Shown: positions 43,375 to 55,792, counted from the first letter of the stretch. The stretch: DNA of 64,000 nucleotides from Castanea sativa (GCF_040712315.1 NC_134020.1:36138751-36202750); one strand, 5' to 3'. The notes: generated by a model not told the origin, from the sequence alone. Made by a program: numbers and translations.

Positions 43375-46142
43375 TTAATCGTCTTTGGGATCACTTGGTC
43401 TATAAAGATGCACCATGCGCTTGTTTATTGGTTGCAGTGGTCTTGCATTAGTATCTGAAGCCTGAAAAAAGATTAAAAAAAAAAAACAAACAAATAGCAT
43501 AAGTACAAGAATACTATATATATGTTGTACTTTTGTGCATTAAAAATTTGGGACTGATCAAACGATTCAAACTTGTATTAGAAATGGAGGGTTTGAGGAC
43601 GTGAGAACCCTACCTCATTTATAACTTTTGTCAAAGTACATCCGTTGTTATATTTTTTTTATTGGATATTTTTTTTCAATAAATGCTAAGATTGTATATT
43701 CTCTTACAACTAAATTGCTTACAAAATATCAAAATAATTCATTAGTAACAATCTTGTAATTCTCATGTATAAGATATTTAAATTTTAAGGTTTTTTTGTG
43801 ATTTAAAAATTAAACACAAAACATGAGTTCATATATTCAATAATAAATAAGATTTGGTCAACAAAAAATTTGGTGTGCATGTAAAAAATAAAGAAAACGT
43901 GTAATTCAAATGTGAAAATTTTTAAATATAAATTTCACTCTAAATTAATGTTACATCATTAGACATTAATAACTTTTTTGTTAGATTATTATTTTAAAAT
44001 TTTCGTAGTCAGATTGCATTTTTCTATTACTTAAGCATATAAAATTTCATATCCATTAGATATTATTGATTATTTAATACATAACTTTTTATATATAATT
44101 TATAGTACAAAAATAAACAATAAATTTTAACATTTTATACATGAGATAGTTATTGATATTTGAATATCTTGATATTTTGTAATCATGTATGTTATAAGAA
44201 GACAATGTGATCCAAAAGTGAAATTATCAAAAAAACATATCCAATATAAAGTTATTAAACAGATCAAACATTGAAAAAATGTTACATTAAATATAACTTA
44301 AACCCAACTATCTAAGACACTATCGAAAAAATGTCTCATATTTAGCAGTAATAGTTACTCACATCATGAACGGCCACGCGAAGCAAGTTCACTTGTTCTT
44401 GTGTAACAGTCCTCACCTGACGAGTTAGATGAGAATTAGGGCAAAAGTTACATCTTAGAACAAATAATTTTAGTTGAATGAGTTCTTGAAGCAAACCTTT
44501 CCCACAATGGTCCATGAAACATTTTGAGTACAAGGGGGAATTGTAAGAGAGCCTTGATATCTGTAATACTTTCTACTGCCTATCTTTATATTCCTTGGGT
44601 CAATCAATCCCGCCACGCTCTCTGCTTCATTGGTGTTGGTAATGGCTTCTAAATGATCTGTCAACTGTGAACAAACCCAATATGCATGAGAGAGAGAGAG
44701 AGAGAGAGAGAGAATGTGTGTGAAAACCTACACGAATCTTAATATATGAGGTTCAATACGTGCAATTTTCAACTTTTTTAAATACAAGACAAAGTAGAGA
44801 CATGATTTGAATTGAGAACCACATATTTTGATACTATATATGATAAATTAACAATTATCTCAAAAATTTTAAGTAATTGGAAGTAATGAGTTTAATTATT
44901 TAACTATTATTTTAACATTTACTTACCGACGATAAGAAGGAATCAGGACGCCCGATCTTGTACATGATTCCAATCACAGCAACTTTTCCATCTGAGCTCT
45001 CGTGAACCAAATGCACCTCAAGATCAAACTTCCGGCCATTGATAGTGTGTTCAGAAGGTGAATGCCAGTGGCTCTGATTGAGTACATATTGAGTTTCATT
45101 TATTTGAATGTATCCTGCACCGCCTTCCCATTTCAGCTGCATTCACAAACAAAGACAAGTTAGTTGAAAGAAAATGAGAGTCATACTTATTCCTTATGGT
45201 CTTCACCAGAAACCAAAAAGTCTCACCAAACCCAACTTTCAACTACACGTCACTTTCTATAATAAAATAGTGTAATTAACAATCTGTAGGATCATTGTCG
45301 TTAAGATAATAAGATGACTTAGAGATGATAGAAAATCATAATGCATTGACGTTGGAAAACATATAGCCCTATTGATTTGTCTTCTAGTTGGTAAATTCGC
45401 ATTGATTTTTCCATATGCTTTTGCTAGTTGTTGAAACTTGAAAGTTGTATTGAGAATTCTCATTTTGCTTACCATCATGTCATGACCTCTATTCTTAAGA
45501 GTGGCATAAGCGGGCTTGTAACTCCTCTTAAGTCTCCCCAAATGGGACACCACTTCAACCCTCTTATTCAACAAATCAATTGGAGATTGCATTGTTCCAT
45601 GTCCACACATGCTCCATTCGGGTCGAATCTCCCCCCATCGAGACGGTCCCTTTTCACTTTTCTCATCATAATTAAATTCTCCCTCATCCTCTGCAACCAT
45701 TAAGCATAACAAGAAGGAGACAATATATAAGTATCAAAACAGCACAATTTTAAGAAATAAGTTACAGGGTCTAACGGCAAAAACTTTAATTAAAAAAGAA
45801 GAAGAAGAAGCAGAAACTAAGTACCCTATAGTTTAGCGTAGAAGAATACAATTTACTCAAATTTCTAAAACACATTTAAAAATGAAAAGATCACTCAAAA
45901 ACAAGCTAGAGTATAGAAAGGTTTTGAAGAAAGTTAAAGAAAATTTATGCACTGTTTAACTTATTCTCCATGTCATTTATGTCGCTTACATACATGCATG
46001 TTTCGTTTATTGAAAACAAAATAAGGATTTCAATGATGTGAAGTGTGGCAGCCTTACCAACTTCCTGAGATGTTGCTGGGTGTGAATGCAAAACAAGAAC
46101 AATGAAGAAGCCACAAAAGAAGATTTGGGTTGCAAGCTTCAT
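43375..46142 (-). CDS. Alpha-type carbonic anhydrase, six exons
   Basis: Exons on the minus strand: 46058-46142, 45473-45690, 44927-45136, 44497-44664, 44363-44416 and 43375-43461, all with GT-AG introns (phases 1,0,0,0,0). They sum to 822 bp, 273 residues, normal for plant alpha-CAs. Residues 1-26 form a signal peptide ([20 protein letters not shown]...). The three zinc ligands are present: H124 and H126 in SHWHSPSEH and H143 in [10 protein letters not shown]57 (SMCGHG) and C216 (LTIPPCTQ) can form the conserved disulfide; T212 corresponds to the gatekeeper Thr. The enzyme interconverts CO2 and bicarbonate in the secretory pathway, apoplast or chloroplast. It resembles the ACA4/ACA7/nectarin-3/dioscorin group. 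No break is seen, so it is likely functional. It is the only intact multi-exon gene here. Confidence 0.95.
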
Positions 46143-46210
46143 CTTTCTGGACTTCCTAGTTTTCTTTTGTAGTATGTGTGTGGTGGAGAGAAGATAGAGC
46201 GCTTGGCTTC

Positions 46211-46217
46211 TTATATA
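46211..46217 (-). promoter_or_regulatory. TATA box of the carbonic anhydrase gene
   Basis: Minus strand TATATAA, about 70 bp upstream of the ATG, followed by a CT-rich leader (CTATCTTCTCTCC) typical of a plant transcription start region. Confidence 0.65.
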
Positions 46218-47339
46218 GGCATCAACTCTGTAACATGAACATAGAGAAATGAGTTTTGACTAAGTGACATAGATAGTTTCTTCACGTACGTACGCAGTGT
46301 CCATTTCAGCTAGCAAGTTTGAACACGTATTGGAACACGAGGTGAAGTTTCCTCTAACCTTCCTTTTTTTACAATATTTTTAACGTAGCATTTAGAAGAC
46401 GACCAGGTGTCTTTTTGTTGTTAGTTTTGTTGAATTACTCTTCAAATGTGCTGGGAAAGGTCCTTTTGATTGCGTCCATAGTGACGGATGTTAAGTTGAA
46501 TTACAATGGAAGGTTTGAGTTTTTCTTTATTGTCGGATTGATTGCACAACCTTCTATATTCTGGGGAATTAGGTTAGGTTGGGTAGGTATTTTGGCTAGG
46601 CTTAGCTGTTTCTGTATTGTAAGAGTAATAAAAAATGCAGTATGAAATGAACTGGTTTTTTATATGAACTTCTCTGAAAAACTAAAAATAATGTTAAGAG
46701 TTAAAGCATGTGAGAAATACAAATTATTTTATATATAAAAAGTTTTATAAATTGTTGATATGATTAATGATTATTAGTAATTAAAAAAGTAATATTAATA
46801 ATGGGCTTAAATATTTATTATTTTTTTGCTATTATGGTAAAAAAATGCATACTATTTACTTTTTTTTTTTTTTAAAGATAATTATGGGTTGAAATTATAT
46901 ATCTGCACCTGTGCAGTCACCACCAAGTATCAACCACATATCAAAGCATGTACATTTCTTTTATTTATTAAAAAAAAAAAACCATGTACATTTCTATATA
47001 TGAGGGCAATTAAACTTTTATTTTTACAAAAATAATGATTAATCATTTCAGGTAATGTATTAGATTTGCCTTATGTAGATCATTTTCCTGGCTTATGATT
47101 AAAATTACATACAGAAGTTTTCAAATAATAATAATATACAGAAAACAATAACCCCAACAAAAATATTTTGGCAGATTTTTCTTTTATTTTGTTGGGGGTA
47201 AGCAGGGTGGTTAAGAAAAAGTGAAAAAGAGAAGAGGATACGGTCAGTTTGGGAGACCTGCGGGCTGCGGCCTTTTAATTGTGCAAGTTTGAGACTTTAA
47301 GGGCGTGTGAATCAAACAAATCACACCAACCCCTTCAAC

Positions 47340-47650
47340 CACTACAAAAAATTTGGTTATTTTCAATGGTTAAAACTATTGAAAAAAAGTACTAAAAATC
47401 GTCAAAAATAGCATTTTCAACAGTTGAAATGACTGTCGAAAACTGTCATTAATAACTATGTCGAGAACGTACATTTTTCTACTGCCTATGCAACCGTTGA
47501 AAAAAATGTTACACTTTTATCAACGGTTAGTAAACGTCGAAGTATTATTATAAAAGTATGCTTGTTACTTTTTCCACATGAACCGATGGTAAAAGGTACC
47601 TTAAGATAAATTTCAACGGTTTGTAAATGTTGAAATAAGTATTTTCTTTA
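47340..47650. mobile_element. CACTA-like terminal fragment
   Basis: CACTACAAAAAATTTGG start followed by subterminal repeats of AACGGTT / GTTGAAA (for example TATCAACGGTTAGTAAACGT). These are typical of En/Spm-type ends. I cannot identify the other terminus or a 3-bp duplication. Confidence 0.5.
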
Positions 47651-48878
47651 ATTAAAAAAAAAAGTTAGGGTTAACACTGACTCTTTTTTTTGAAAGCCAT
47701 ACGGTTAGTATAGTGTTTTTTTTTTTTTTTTTTCACTTACACTCATTTTATATCCAATGTTTTATACAATATTCACAATTGATGCTTTAATAAACCCATT
47801 TCAAATGGTGAAAAAAATGTCCACGTTTAAAGCATGAAAAATAAACACATAAAAGTGGAAATAATAAAGTAGATGTGAGAACATATTATTACCCTTCTTT
47901 TTTTTTTTGCTAACCAATAATCTCAAACAATCTTAACATATATGGGAGGCTTGAATCTTGGACATTTTGTTAGGATCAATCCTCCGCTAAGGATAACATT
48001 CTTATCTCATTTTTCATTTATTGTTTAGGAAAAGTGTATAATCTATTTGTGCTCATCTGCATTTCACAAGCAATTGATAGTCACCCACACCATACTATAT
48101 ATCTTTAGTCCTTCTACCACGTATGTATGCGTTTGTGCGCGCACGCGTGTATATAAACTTGTAATTTTTATTTTTGTTAGCTTGATGTGTTAGATATTTG
48201 TATGAAAACTTATTACTAGTTAGTTTGATAATTGATATATCTGTGTTTTTTTATTAAAAAACATTATTGACATCAAAAGTTTAATTAAAGTATCAATTAG
48301 TATACGAAAACCTTTTGTAGAAAATAGTATGGGAGAGAAGAAAAGAAAAATTAATTAAATCTTAAATAGGATCTCAATTAGTAAAATCTAAATAGAAAAT
48401 TATTTAGCTCAACTAGTAAAGTATTCTCTGATGGTTAAATAAGAGATTTAAGATTTAATTCCAGTTTACACCAAAAATCGATTGATGTTTTGGTCTAATA
48501 ATAAAGAGAACAATTATCAGAATTTGACGCTATAGGTTAAAACTCTTTTAAAAAAATTAAATAAAAAATTATTTAATGATTTTGAGTTCAATAAAGTAAG
48601 AAGAATGAATTAAAATAAAAATTATAATATCAAGTTAAATAAATACTATATTACGTCAAGAGCTAGCTCAATTGAATGTAACTATAACACAAGATACCAC
48701 ATTGATGCTTACTATAAAATTTGACTTTTTGCTTATTCATTTTTTTTTTTTGTAATTTTTTTTTGGATGTGTTTGGCATTGTCGGTTGTCACACCTAGAT
48801 TACTTTGTAATTCAGCCCACATTTCCATAGAGCTCAATATATAAATAAAAAACAATACAAAACAAAAAATTTCCCCTT

Positions 48879-49000
48879 AAATTTTGAATTCTCTTTTTTG
48901 GGTGTGTGGAATCCGTGGATGCACTTAAGTTGATATGAAACCAAGTTAAATTTTGAATTCTTTTGTTTGGGTGTGGAATCCATGGATGCACTTACATCGA
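48879..49000. repeat. 69-bp direct repeat
   Basis: AAATTTTGAATTCT...GGTGTGGAATCC...TGGATGCACTTA occurs at 48879 and 48948. Two diverged copies. Confidence 0.75.
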
Positions 49001-49589
49001 TCAAAAACTGAACCCAAGAATACATAATTCTATAGCAAATAAGAGGATAATTGTATAAGAGAAATGTTATGTCCACAATATTTATACAATATTTTTACAA
49101 TAAATTTTAAGTGGTAGGTAACCATTCTATTACATATAGAACATGAACTAATTATTAATTGAAATCATAATTACAAGAGTGATTTTTGAATGTATGTGGC
49201 AATTCCCATCCGTTTCCGTTGTAAAAAAAGATTAAGTTTGGTCCACATTTAGTGGAAGCAATTTTTCAAAGTAACAAATCAACGTGGACCACGTATCAAA
49301 GTGTTTCGGTAGAAAAGTTTATTGCAAAAGTTTGGGTACAACTAACAGTTTTCAATTTTTAAACAACATTACACGTATTTTCACATATTTTTTCACTCAC
49401 ACAAACTACGTTATTAGAATAACATTACCAAATAAGCCCGAGTTTCCAGAAGATTCTTTTTTTTTTCTTTTCTTTTTTTCTGAGAATAACCGGAAGATTC
49501 ATTTGAACATCTGCTTCCTTTGACATTTCCTGTGTAGGAAAAAAAAAATTCTATCAATAGCCTTCGTGCTCAATAACATGTTAACCTGT

Positions 49590-49641
49590 TCATCATCTTC
49601 TTTTTTTTTTTCTTTTTTCTTTTTTCTTTTTTCTTTTTTCG
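49590..49641. repeat. (CTTTTTT)n microsatellite
   Basis: Tandem CTTTTTT units following a T run, ending at CGTCGCTG. Confidence 0.9.
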
Positions 49642-50753
49642 TCGCTGAACACATACTGATTTTTGGTCCGGTTAAGCGTAAGGGTACACAATAAAACTTT
49701 ATTGCTGAATTGTAGCCATGCTAGCTAGTGATTACAGATTAAATTAGTACATTCAATAAGAAAATAAAATATTTTTTAAAATTTATTTATAGATACATAG
49801 CTTGTAGGGACAGAAAAAGGGGAAGTGGAATTTATCTCACATGAGACGAAAAAAGGACACTATTACCACTAAGCTATCATATCAACCCTATGAGATAATA
49901 ATTTAAATAAATCCAACATGACTTTTTTTGGAGAAAAGGAACATGATTATTTTAAATGAAAAAAGTAAAGTTTAACAAAATTAATTGGGAAAGGTACAGA
50001 AATTATTCTGGCTATTTGTTGTTGCTTTTTGCTAGAATAAGAATAACTAATTATAGTTTTTTTTTTTTTTTTGAAGAACTAATGATAGCTGATGATACAG
50101 TTGACTGAGCAATAAACATTAGCAATAAGTGAAATCAAAAGCAAGCAATTAAGATTAAGGAAATCCGTGTAGTGCCTACTTAAGTGTTTTCGATGCTTGA
50201 TTCGGAAACCTTCTCTTTTTGTCCAAAGAGACTAAAAAGGTTATGAATATTAAATTTTTAACTTCAAATTAATCACGGCATGACATCTTATTTATATTGA
50301 AGTTTGGTGGCGTATTGTTAGGGATCGTTACTTAAAATTTAGCAATTGTGGAGTTTTTACAACAACTATTGGATCTTAAAGCAGGATATCATGCGTAATA
50401 GTTATTACTTATTAGTTTCCTTGCTTATATGGATGAAAATCCAGAGATGCCTCAATCGCCAATTGTATGGGCAATATTTATGTATTTGGTGTGATTAGCA
50501 GATTAGGCTAGGTTTTACTAGGTCAAATCAACCTAAGTAAAAATCATGATCACCATTATGGCTAGCCATCGCTGTCATTATTGGCCACCAAGAACTCATT
50601 ATTGTTGTCATCATCGGTCATCCGCCATTTTCATTCCCCAACCATTACCATTGATGGGAACTTTTGTTGCAACTAAATGCTTGAAAATCATTTTTCTGGT
50701 CTCAAAAATATTACAGAAAACAAATCATTTTTTACTTAAAATATTTTAGATAG

Positions 50754-51682
50754 GAAAACATTTTATGCCGGAACAAACTACGAAGTCTTGAGTCTTGTCC
50801 TTTTACCTTCAATAAACTTTGCAATATATTTAAAAGGTTTTTTTTTTTTAACTTACAAACAAGGGTGTCTAGACCTTTTTAAGTATGTAACTATTCTCTC
50901 GGATGTATGTAGTTTCTCCGTCCTACACGCACCAAGTTATTATTGAGAGAACTTCTAGTAGTATTTTTTTTGCGAAACTACACTATTGATTCTTGAAGGT
51001 TGTCATGTATACACAATCGATCCCTTAAGTTTGAAGCGAACATAATTGGTTCCTCAAGTTTTAAAACTGAGTTGCATTAGTCATTTTACTAATTGCCGTT
51101 AGTGGTGTTATTTATGTAGTTAATAGAACAATAACTTGACTTTTTTTTAATAATGTGGCATGTTTTTAATTTAAAAAATTAAAAAATTTAGTTTCCACAT
51201 TAGAAACAATATTCATGGTACCAACTAAATTTAAAAAAAAAATTTCTACCCTAGCCGCCACCCCTTGCTCATGATTGGACTATTTTGTTTGAGCTAGACA
51301 GTAGTAGTCATTTCTAGATAGCTGTATTAAGATGACAGCATCCCACATCAACAAAAATGTCAAACAAATGTTTTTTTTTTATACAAGATATAATTTCTAC
51401 TTTAGCCTAATCTAAGTGTAAATGTGTGTGAAACTCCCTTTTAGAAACTTGAACCCCGGCCCTTACTCTCCACACTCTACAAACATTTATACCCGTAGAG
51501 TGACCATCGCACCAAAGGTGTGCGGTGGTCAAACAAATGTTATTGTGGATGTTTTGGTGCGATGGTCAAACAAATGTCATTGTGAATGTATTATTGCATG
51601 AGCTTCCTGTGGCATCAAATTGTCTTTGGTACCTCAACTATTCAGCATCAACCACAAGCAAATAACCTCGGTGACCTTTGAG
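50754..51682 (+). repeat. Duplicated block, copy B
   Basis: Collinear with 23878-24578 on the same strand, interrupted by a SINE at 51371. It includes the left end of the MULE-like element (from about 50971) but not its right arm. To its left the sequence continues as TATTTTAGATAGGAAAACA, where copy A has the gypsy LTR end instead. Confidence 0.88.
51371..51527 (-). mobile_element. tRNA-derived SINE
   Basis: On the minus strand: A-box-like TGGTGCGATGG near the 5' end, B-box-like GGGGTTCAAGTTTC ~50 bp later, ~100-bp body and a poly-A tail (poly-T at 51371-51380 on +). The 12-bp GTCAAACAAATG flanks it exactly (51359-51370 and 51528-51539). Copy A of the duplicated block lacks it. Confidence 0.85.
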
Positions 51683-52306
51683 TATACATGTACCAGTAAA
51701 AATGCAATTATTAAGATTTATTTGTTAATTTATTAATTTATTGTGTTTGAAAACGTAAGCTGTATACCTGAATTACATTAAATCCTTTAGTTTTCCTCTC
51801 TCTTTTAAAAGGAGTCAGCACTAAGCACTAATTGAAATGCTAAATATAGGCATAGAAGCAAATTAAAGTACAGCTTTTACAATAGAAGTCTTTTCCATGG
51901 GTAGGACACTAGAGAAAAATGATGATACCTGCCACTTACCGCTGTCTATATGGCTCATAGGCAATTTGGATATAATGCAGCTTATAGGTAAGAGTCAAAT
52001 ACATACGGCAATTGGTTTCACTTCGCATCGTCTACTTTACAGGTTTATACAATTTTTTTTAATATAATAATTCGATAGTTATAATGAGGGGAAAAATTTA
52101 AATATACTCTGAATATTTTTGTTGGAGACACTAAATTATATCCATATGTTGAATTACATATTAAGATTTTATAGTTATAAGTTATATCTTGTCTAAAAAA
52201 TTTAGGGACAATTTTACTTTAAATATATATTTTTTAAAAACTTGTTTGTAACTTTGCTTGGACATTACAACCTACGTAAGTGGCAATACAATTATTATTA
52301 TTATTA
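51683..52306. other. Gene-free AT-rich spacer
   Basis: Nothing supported beyond scattered T-rich tracts. Confidence 0.4.
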
Positions 52307-52676
52307 TTTTTTTTTTTTTTTGTTGAGAAACACACACATATATATATAGGGGTAGGGGATGAGCTAAGGGACTATATTCACACGCTAACACCTAAACTGC
52401 ATGCGGCAGTTAGTGCCGCGGAGCAAGTGATAAACTCCTTCTCAATATTACACGTCTTACCGATGTGAGACAACTCAACAATATTGAGCATCTTTTTTTT
52501 TTTAGAAACACACACACACACACATATATATAAGGGAAGGAGGATGAGATAACAGAATACACTCACACGCTAATACCAAAATTGCATGCGGCAGTTAGTA
52601 TCGCGGGGCAAGTAATAAACCCCTTTTCAATATCACACCTTACCGATGTGAGACGACTTAATAATTACAACCATTC
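52307..52676. repeat. ~185-bp tandem duplication with T-rich heads
   Basis: Units 52307-52491 and 52492-52676 both have a poly-T head, GAAACACACACAYATATATA, CACACGCTAA, TGCATGCGGCAGTTAGT and TTACCGATGTGAGAC. A T run at the start may be a SINE-type tail on the minus strand, but I see no clear A/B boxes. It could equally be a transposon fragment. Confidence 0.8.
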
Positions 52677-53070
52677 TTTTCCTAAATAAAAAATAAAAAT
52701 ATTACAGGCACTTCATTACCATACTTGATTCACTATTTTTAAGTAGTTTAATTAGCTAGCTAACTTAGTTATGTAATAGTAAAGGTGGAATTCCTATTTA
52801 TATTGGAACAAATAGTTTTTCCCAACTTCATCAATTTTTTTTTTTAGAATACTAAGTATTTTAACACACATACACACATAAGGGGAAATGGAAGAAGGTT
52901 TTAAAGAAACTAATAGTGATGTATATCCAAAAGGGTCTAACTCTTGGATTTTTTTTTTAAAAAAAACAATATTAGTGAATACTATAAGTATCCCACTCAA
53001 GCCTGCCTCATTTGGTAGAGCATTATTAAATTTATATTTATATAGATCATTGTCAATCGCATAAACCCTA
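52677..53070. other. Upstream region of peptide gene 1
   Basis: AT-rich. The last ~150 bp (TATCCCACTCAAGCCTGCCT...) are homologous to the upstream region of peptide gene 2 (55675-55760). Confidence 0.5.
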
Positions 53071-53079
53071 GTAACTCTG

Positions 53080-54470
53080 CTCCTATATGAATGGCTTAAA
53101 TTTTTTCCTTCCTCCAAAATATAGTTACATTGCAATTTACACACTATTTCTGGTAAGTAGTTTTTCTATATTGGTCCCCAAATAGTTAAATATTATGGTA
53201 TTAAAACTTCTTTTTAACCATATATTCTTTGTTGGTGTACGTTTTTAGACCCCTTAACACAAGTTGTTTAACCTAGTTGTTTAATCTAGTTATTTAACCT
53301 AATTATTTAGCCAAGTGATTACTTAGATAAATTATTCAGTTATAGATTAACACATATAAATCATATCATGTGAATAATGCAGAAAATTAAATAACACAAC
53401 GATATGATAACCCAAGAAAACCAAACCGGTAAAAAACCTAGGGAGAATTTAACATAGCTATCATCAAGGTAAAATAGATCTACTATGAAAGAATTGAAGT
53501 TTGTACAATAGAACTTAGACCACTAATATCTTATTGGTACTTCGAGTAGAAAATTTACTACCACGACCACGTGACAGCTCTGAATCCACGGACTACTTCT
53601 TTCCTTGATCAACTGCAACCACAAGTTCTCCTACTTGTGACTTTGAGACTCCACTCAAAGATTTTGGATCTTCTTTAAGTTCTACAGTAACTGAAGCGTT
53701 CACCAAGTTCTTGACATGAAGGTAAATACCTCTAGATCTCACAAGAGATTTAACACACAACACATTAAAGACCTCTAAAACGTAGCTAGGGTTTTCCTTT
53801 TTATACGTGAAGTAAAACATAAAACCCTACACGTCAAATGAGCATGGGCTGAATTGGAAATTCTACAAAAAATCAAATCTGCACGATTCTCGATCGATCG
53901 GATATAATTTTCGATCGATCAAGCCTTGCAGATTTTGTCCAATAATTACTGCAATCACTCAATTGCAATTTTACAATTAAACATACTTTAAGCAATCCTA
54001 AACCTAGAGTCTATGTTTTGATCATGGTTTGCCAACACATTACATATTGAAGTTTTAATATATTAATCCCTAAGGTCTTAGAACCTAATAGTTGGTTTGT
54101 TTAGCAAAACAATTTTGCAAGTATGCTTGTTCTCTGATCACTTGCATGAACTTAAAATTTTCTTTTCTTCTTATGCCTGAATTTTCTTTTTGTTTGGTTC
54201 TACGAAAACAGCAAATACTACAAAAGCTCAAGAATGAGGTTTCTAGCATTTGCCCTTCTCCTGATGATGGTGAATTGTTGCTTGGCTGCAGACAAAAAGA
54301 CTTTATCGACCAAAATGAATATGGAAGCTCAAAAGCCGCTTTTCGATGATGAAGAAGTTGATGTTGGGTATGGTGGAAGCAGTGTGAATAATCATCATTA
54401 CATTCCTCGGGATAATTTCAATAACAACAACAATGGTGGCGGCGGTAATAGTGTGAGTGGCAATAGGTAG
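53080..54470 (+). CDS. Small secreted-peptide-like gene 1 (coding exon 54234-54470)
   Basis: The coding part is ATG 54234 to TAG 54470, 78 residues: signal peptide MRFLAFALLLMMVNCCLA, variable linker, then VGYGGSSVNNHHYIPRDNFN and an Asn/Gly-rich tail. A noncoding first exon near 53088-53152 (after TATATGA at 53084) ends TCTG|GTAAGTAG, and the acceptor AAAACAG ends at 54211. Both places match gene 2, supporting a 5'UTR intron. That intron contains a solo LTR (53236-54090). The motif NHHYIPRxxF near the C-terminus is shared with gene 2 (NDHHTCPRKDF) and the broken gene 3 (NPHQIPRYEF). Signal peptide plus conserved C-terminal motif suggests a secreted signalling or defence peptide precursor. 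I do not recognise a named family. Confidence 0.65.
53236..54090 (-). mobile_element. Solo LTR, second copia-like family, inside peptide gene 1 intron
   Basis: 855 bp with perfect target duplication GTTGG (53231-53235 and 54091-54095). On the minus strand it starts TATTAGGTTCTAAGACC and ends CTAAAAACGTACA. Homologous to the split LTR at 57982-59826. Confidence 0.85.
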
Positions 54471-55760
54471 AAAGACGCTGTTAAGCATTTTAATCGATGG
54501 ATGATGCTTATTTATTTTGTTGTAGAAGCATTTTATTCGATGGATGATGCTTATTTAGTGTGTTGTAAATCGAGTGGCAGTAACATGATATGAGTTTAGG
54601 TTTGGATTTGTGACTTTGGACTATCACTAAATATTACACTATATATATGCATGATAATGTTTTATGTGTGGTAATAATCTTGGTTATGTGGTATGAGGCA
54701 ATCGCTTTTAGCTGTAACATTCCTACGGATGTGACAAGCTGCCATATAAAATTCTACCAACAAGAGAATGAAGAAAATTTAACCGGCACTTCAATAGGAT
54801 ATTGAGTTACATTCATCAAGTGTAGTTGTCAGAATTGGGAGTCGGGTCGTAGGACCTATGATCATACTTGCCAAAATGACTCAGATTGTGCATTTTTTTA
54901 GGATCAATAGGATTGTACGTGCAGGATCGGTATGATCCTACAATCCTACTTGATTTATTTTTCTATTTGGCCTTTTATGAGAATGAAAATTTTGAAACAT
55001 TATGGACCAAACGGAAAAATGAATCAAGCTTCAAGGACCATTATGAAAGTTTTGAAATATAAGGGCCAATGTGGGAAAAAAAAAAACAAATATGCAAGGT
55101 TAAAATAAAAATTTTAAAATGTAAATAGCGAAAATGAAAAAAAAAAAAAATTCAAACATTAAGGGTCAAATGTTTTCTTCATTCTACGATTTCATAGAAG
55201 ATTTGAGTAGAAAATAGGTAACGGGAATCAGTTAAGATTGTTGGAAATCAATTATAGCTACAATGTCAAGTGCCTATACTAAATTAAACCGCTTTTATTT
55301 TTCTAAAAAATTGAATGAGACCACTTCATAGATCACAAGTTCCGGATAAGTCATGGAAAGAACTGTAATTACATTTGAAGAATGCTATGTTCACAATATT
55401 TTCTAAACAAATTTTAAGTAATGGACTATTATTAGTGGATAAAAAAGTTATATCAGTAGTAGATTCATATTATAATTAACAACAACCTTTTCTTACATCA
55501 CAAGGCAATGCAACAGGTAACATTCTGTGTGCTTGATGGAAAGTTTTGTTTTTACCAAGCTAATACCACCGCTAAGGTGGAATCTTCCTATTTTTAGTGC
55601 CAATCCGGACCAAAGAATTCTTTCAACTTCATCATTCTAACTCTTTTAAAAACAATTTGATTTCAATTATATGGACATCCCACTTGATATTGCCTCTTTT
55701 GGTGGAGACTCCATCAATAAATTTATATTGACAACATGTCTATCACAAAAACCCTAGCAT
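54471..55760. other. Gene-free spacer between peptide genes 1 and 2
   Basis: The probable 3' UTR of gene 1 includes a duplicated 30-bp stretch (GCATTTTATTCGATGGATGA). Then AT-rich sequence; 55377-55480 resembles the dispersed repeat near 49060. No ORF supported. Confidence 0.4.
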
Positions 55761-55765
55761 GCCTC

Positions 55766-55773
55766 TATAAATT
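55766..55773 (+). promoter_or_regulatory. TATA box of peptide gene 2
   Basis: TATAAATT within CCTCTATAAATTGAG, ~60 bp upstream of the noncoding first exon's GG|GTAAGT donor (55831). Confidence 0.55.
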
Positions 55774-55792
55774 GAGTAAACTTCTTCCTCAA

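Larger units (their letters stand above)
46218..50753. other. Gene-free AT-rich spacer
   Basis: Upstream intergenic region of the carbonic anhydrase gene. ORFs are short and without domains. Contains a CACTA-like fragment (47340), a 69-bp direct repeat (48879), a T/C-rich microsatellite (49590-49640), and a stretch from about 49060 (AATGTTATGTCCACAATATT) related to one near 55382, a dispersed repeat. Confidence 0.5.

Noticed and set aside
45257..45712. 151-codon minus-strand ORF extending beyond carbonic anhydrase exon 2
   Set aside because: It reads through the GT donor at 45472; the spliced model restores the conserved family sequence, so the extension is intronic.
46415..46645. 76-codon hydrophobic plus-strand ORF upstream of the carbonic anhydrase gene
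   Set aside because: No start context, no homology recognised, and T-rich composition that readily gives hydrophobic chance ORFs.
52794..53144. 116-codon minus-strand ORF
   Set aside because: Overlaps the promoter and noncoding first exon of peptide gene 1 on the opposite strand and shows no domain.
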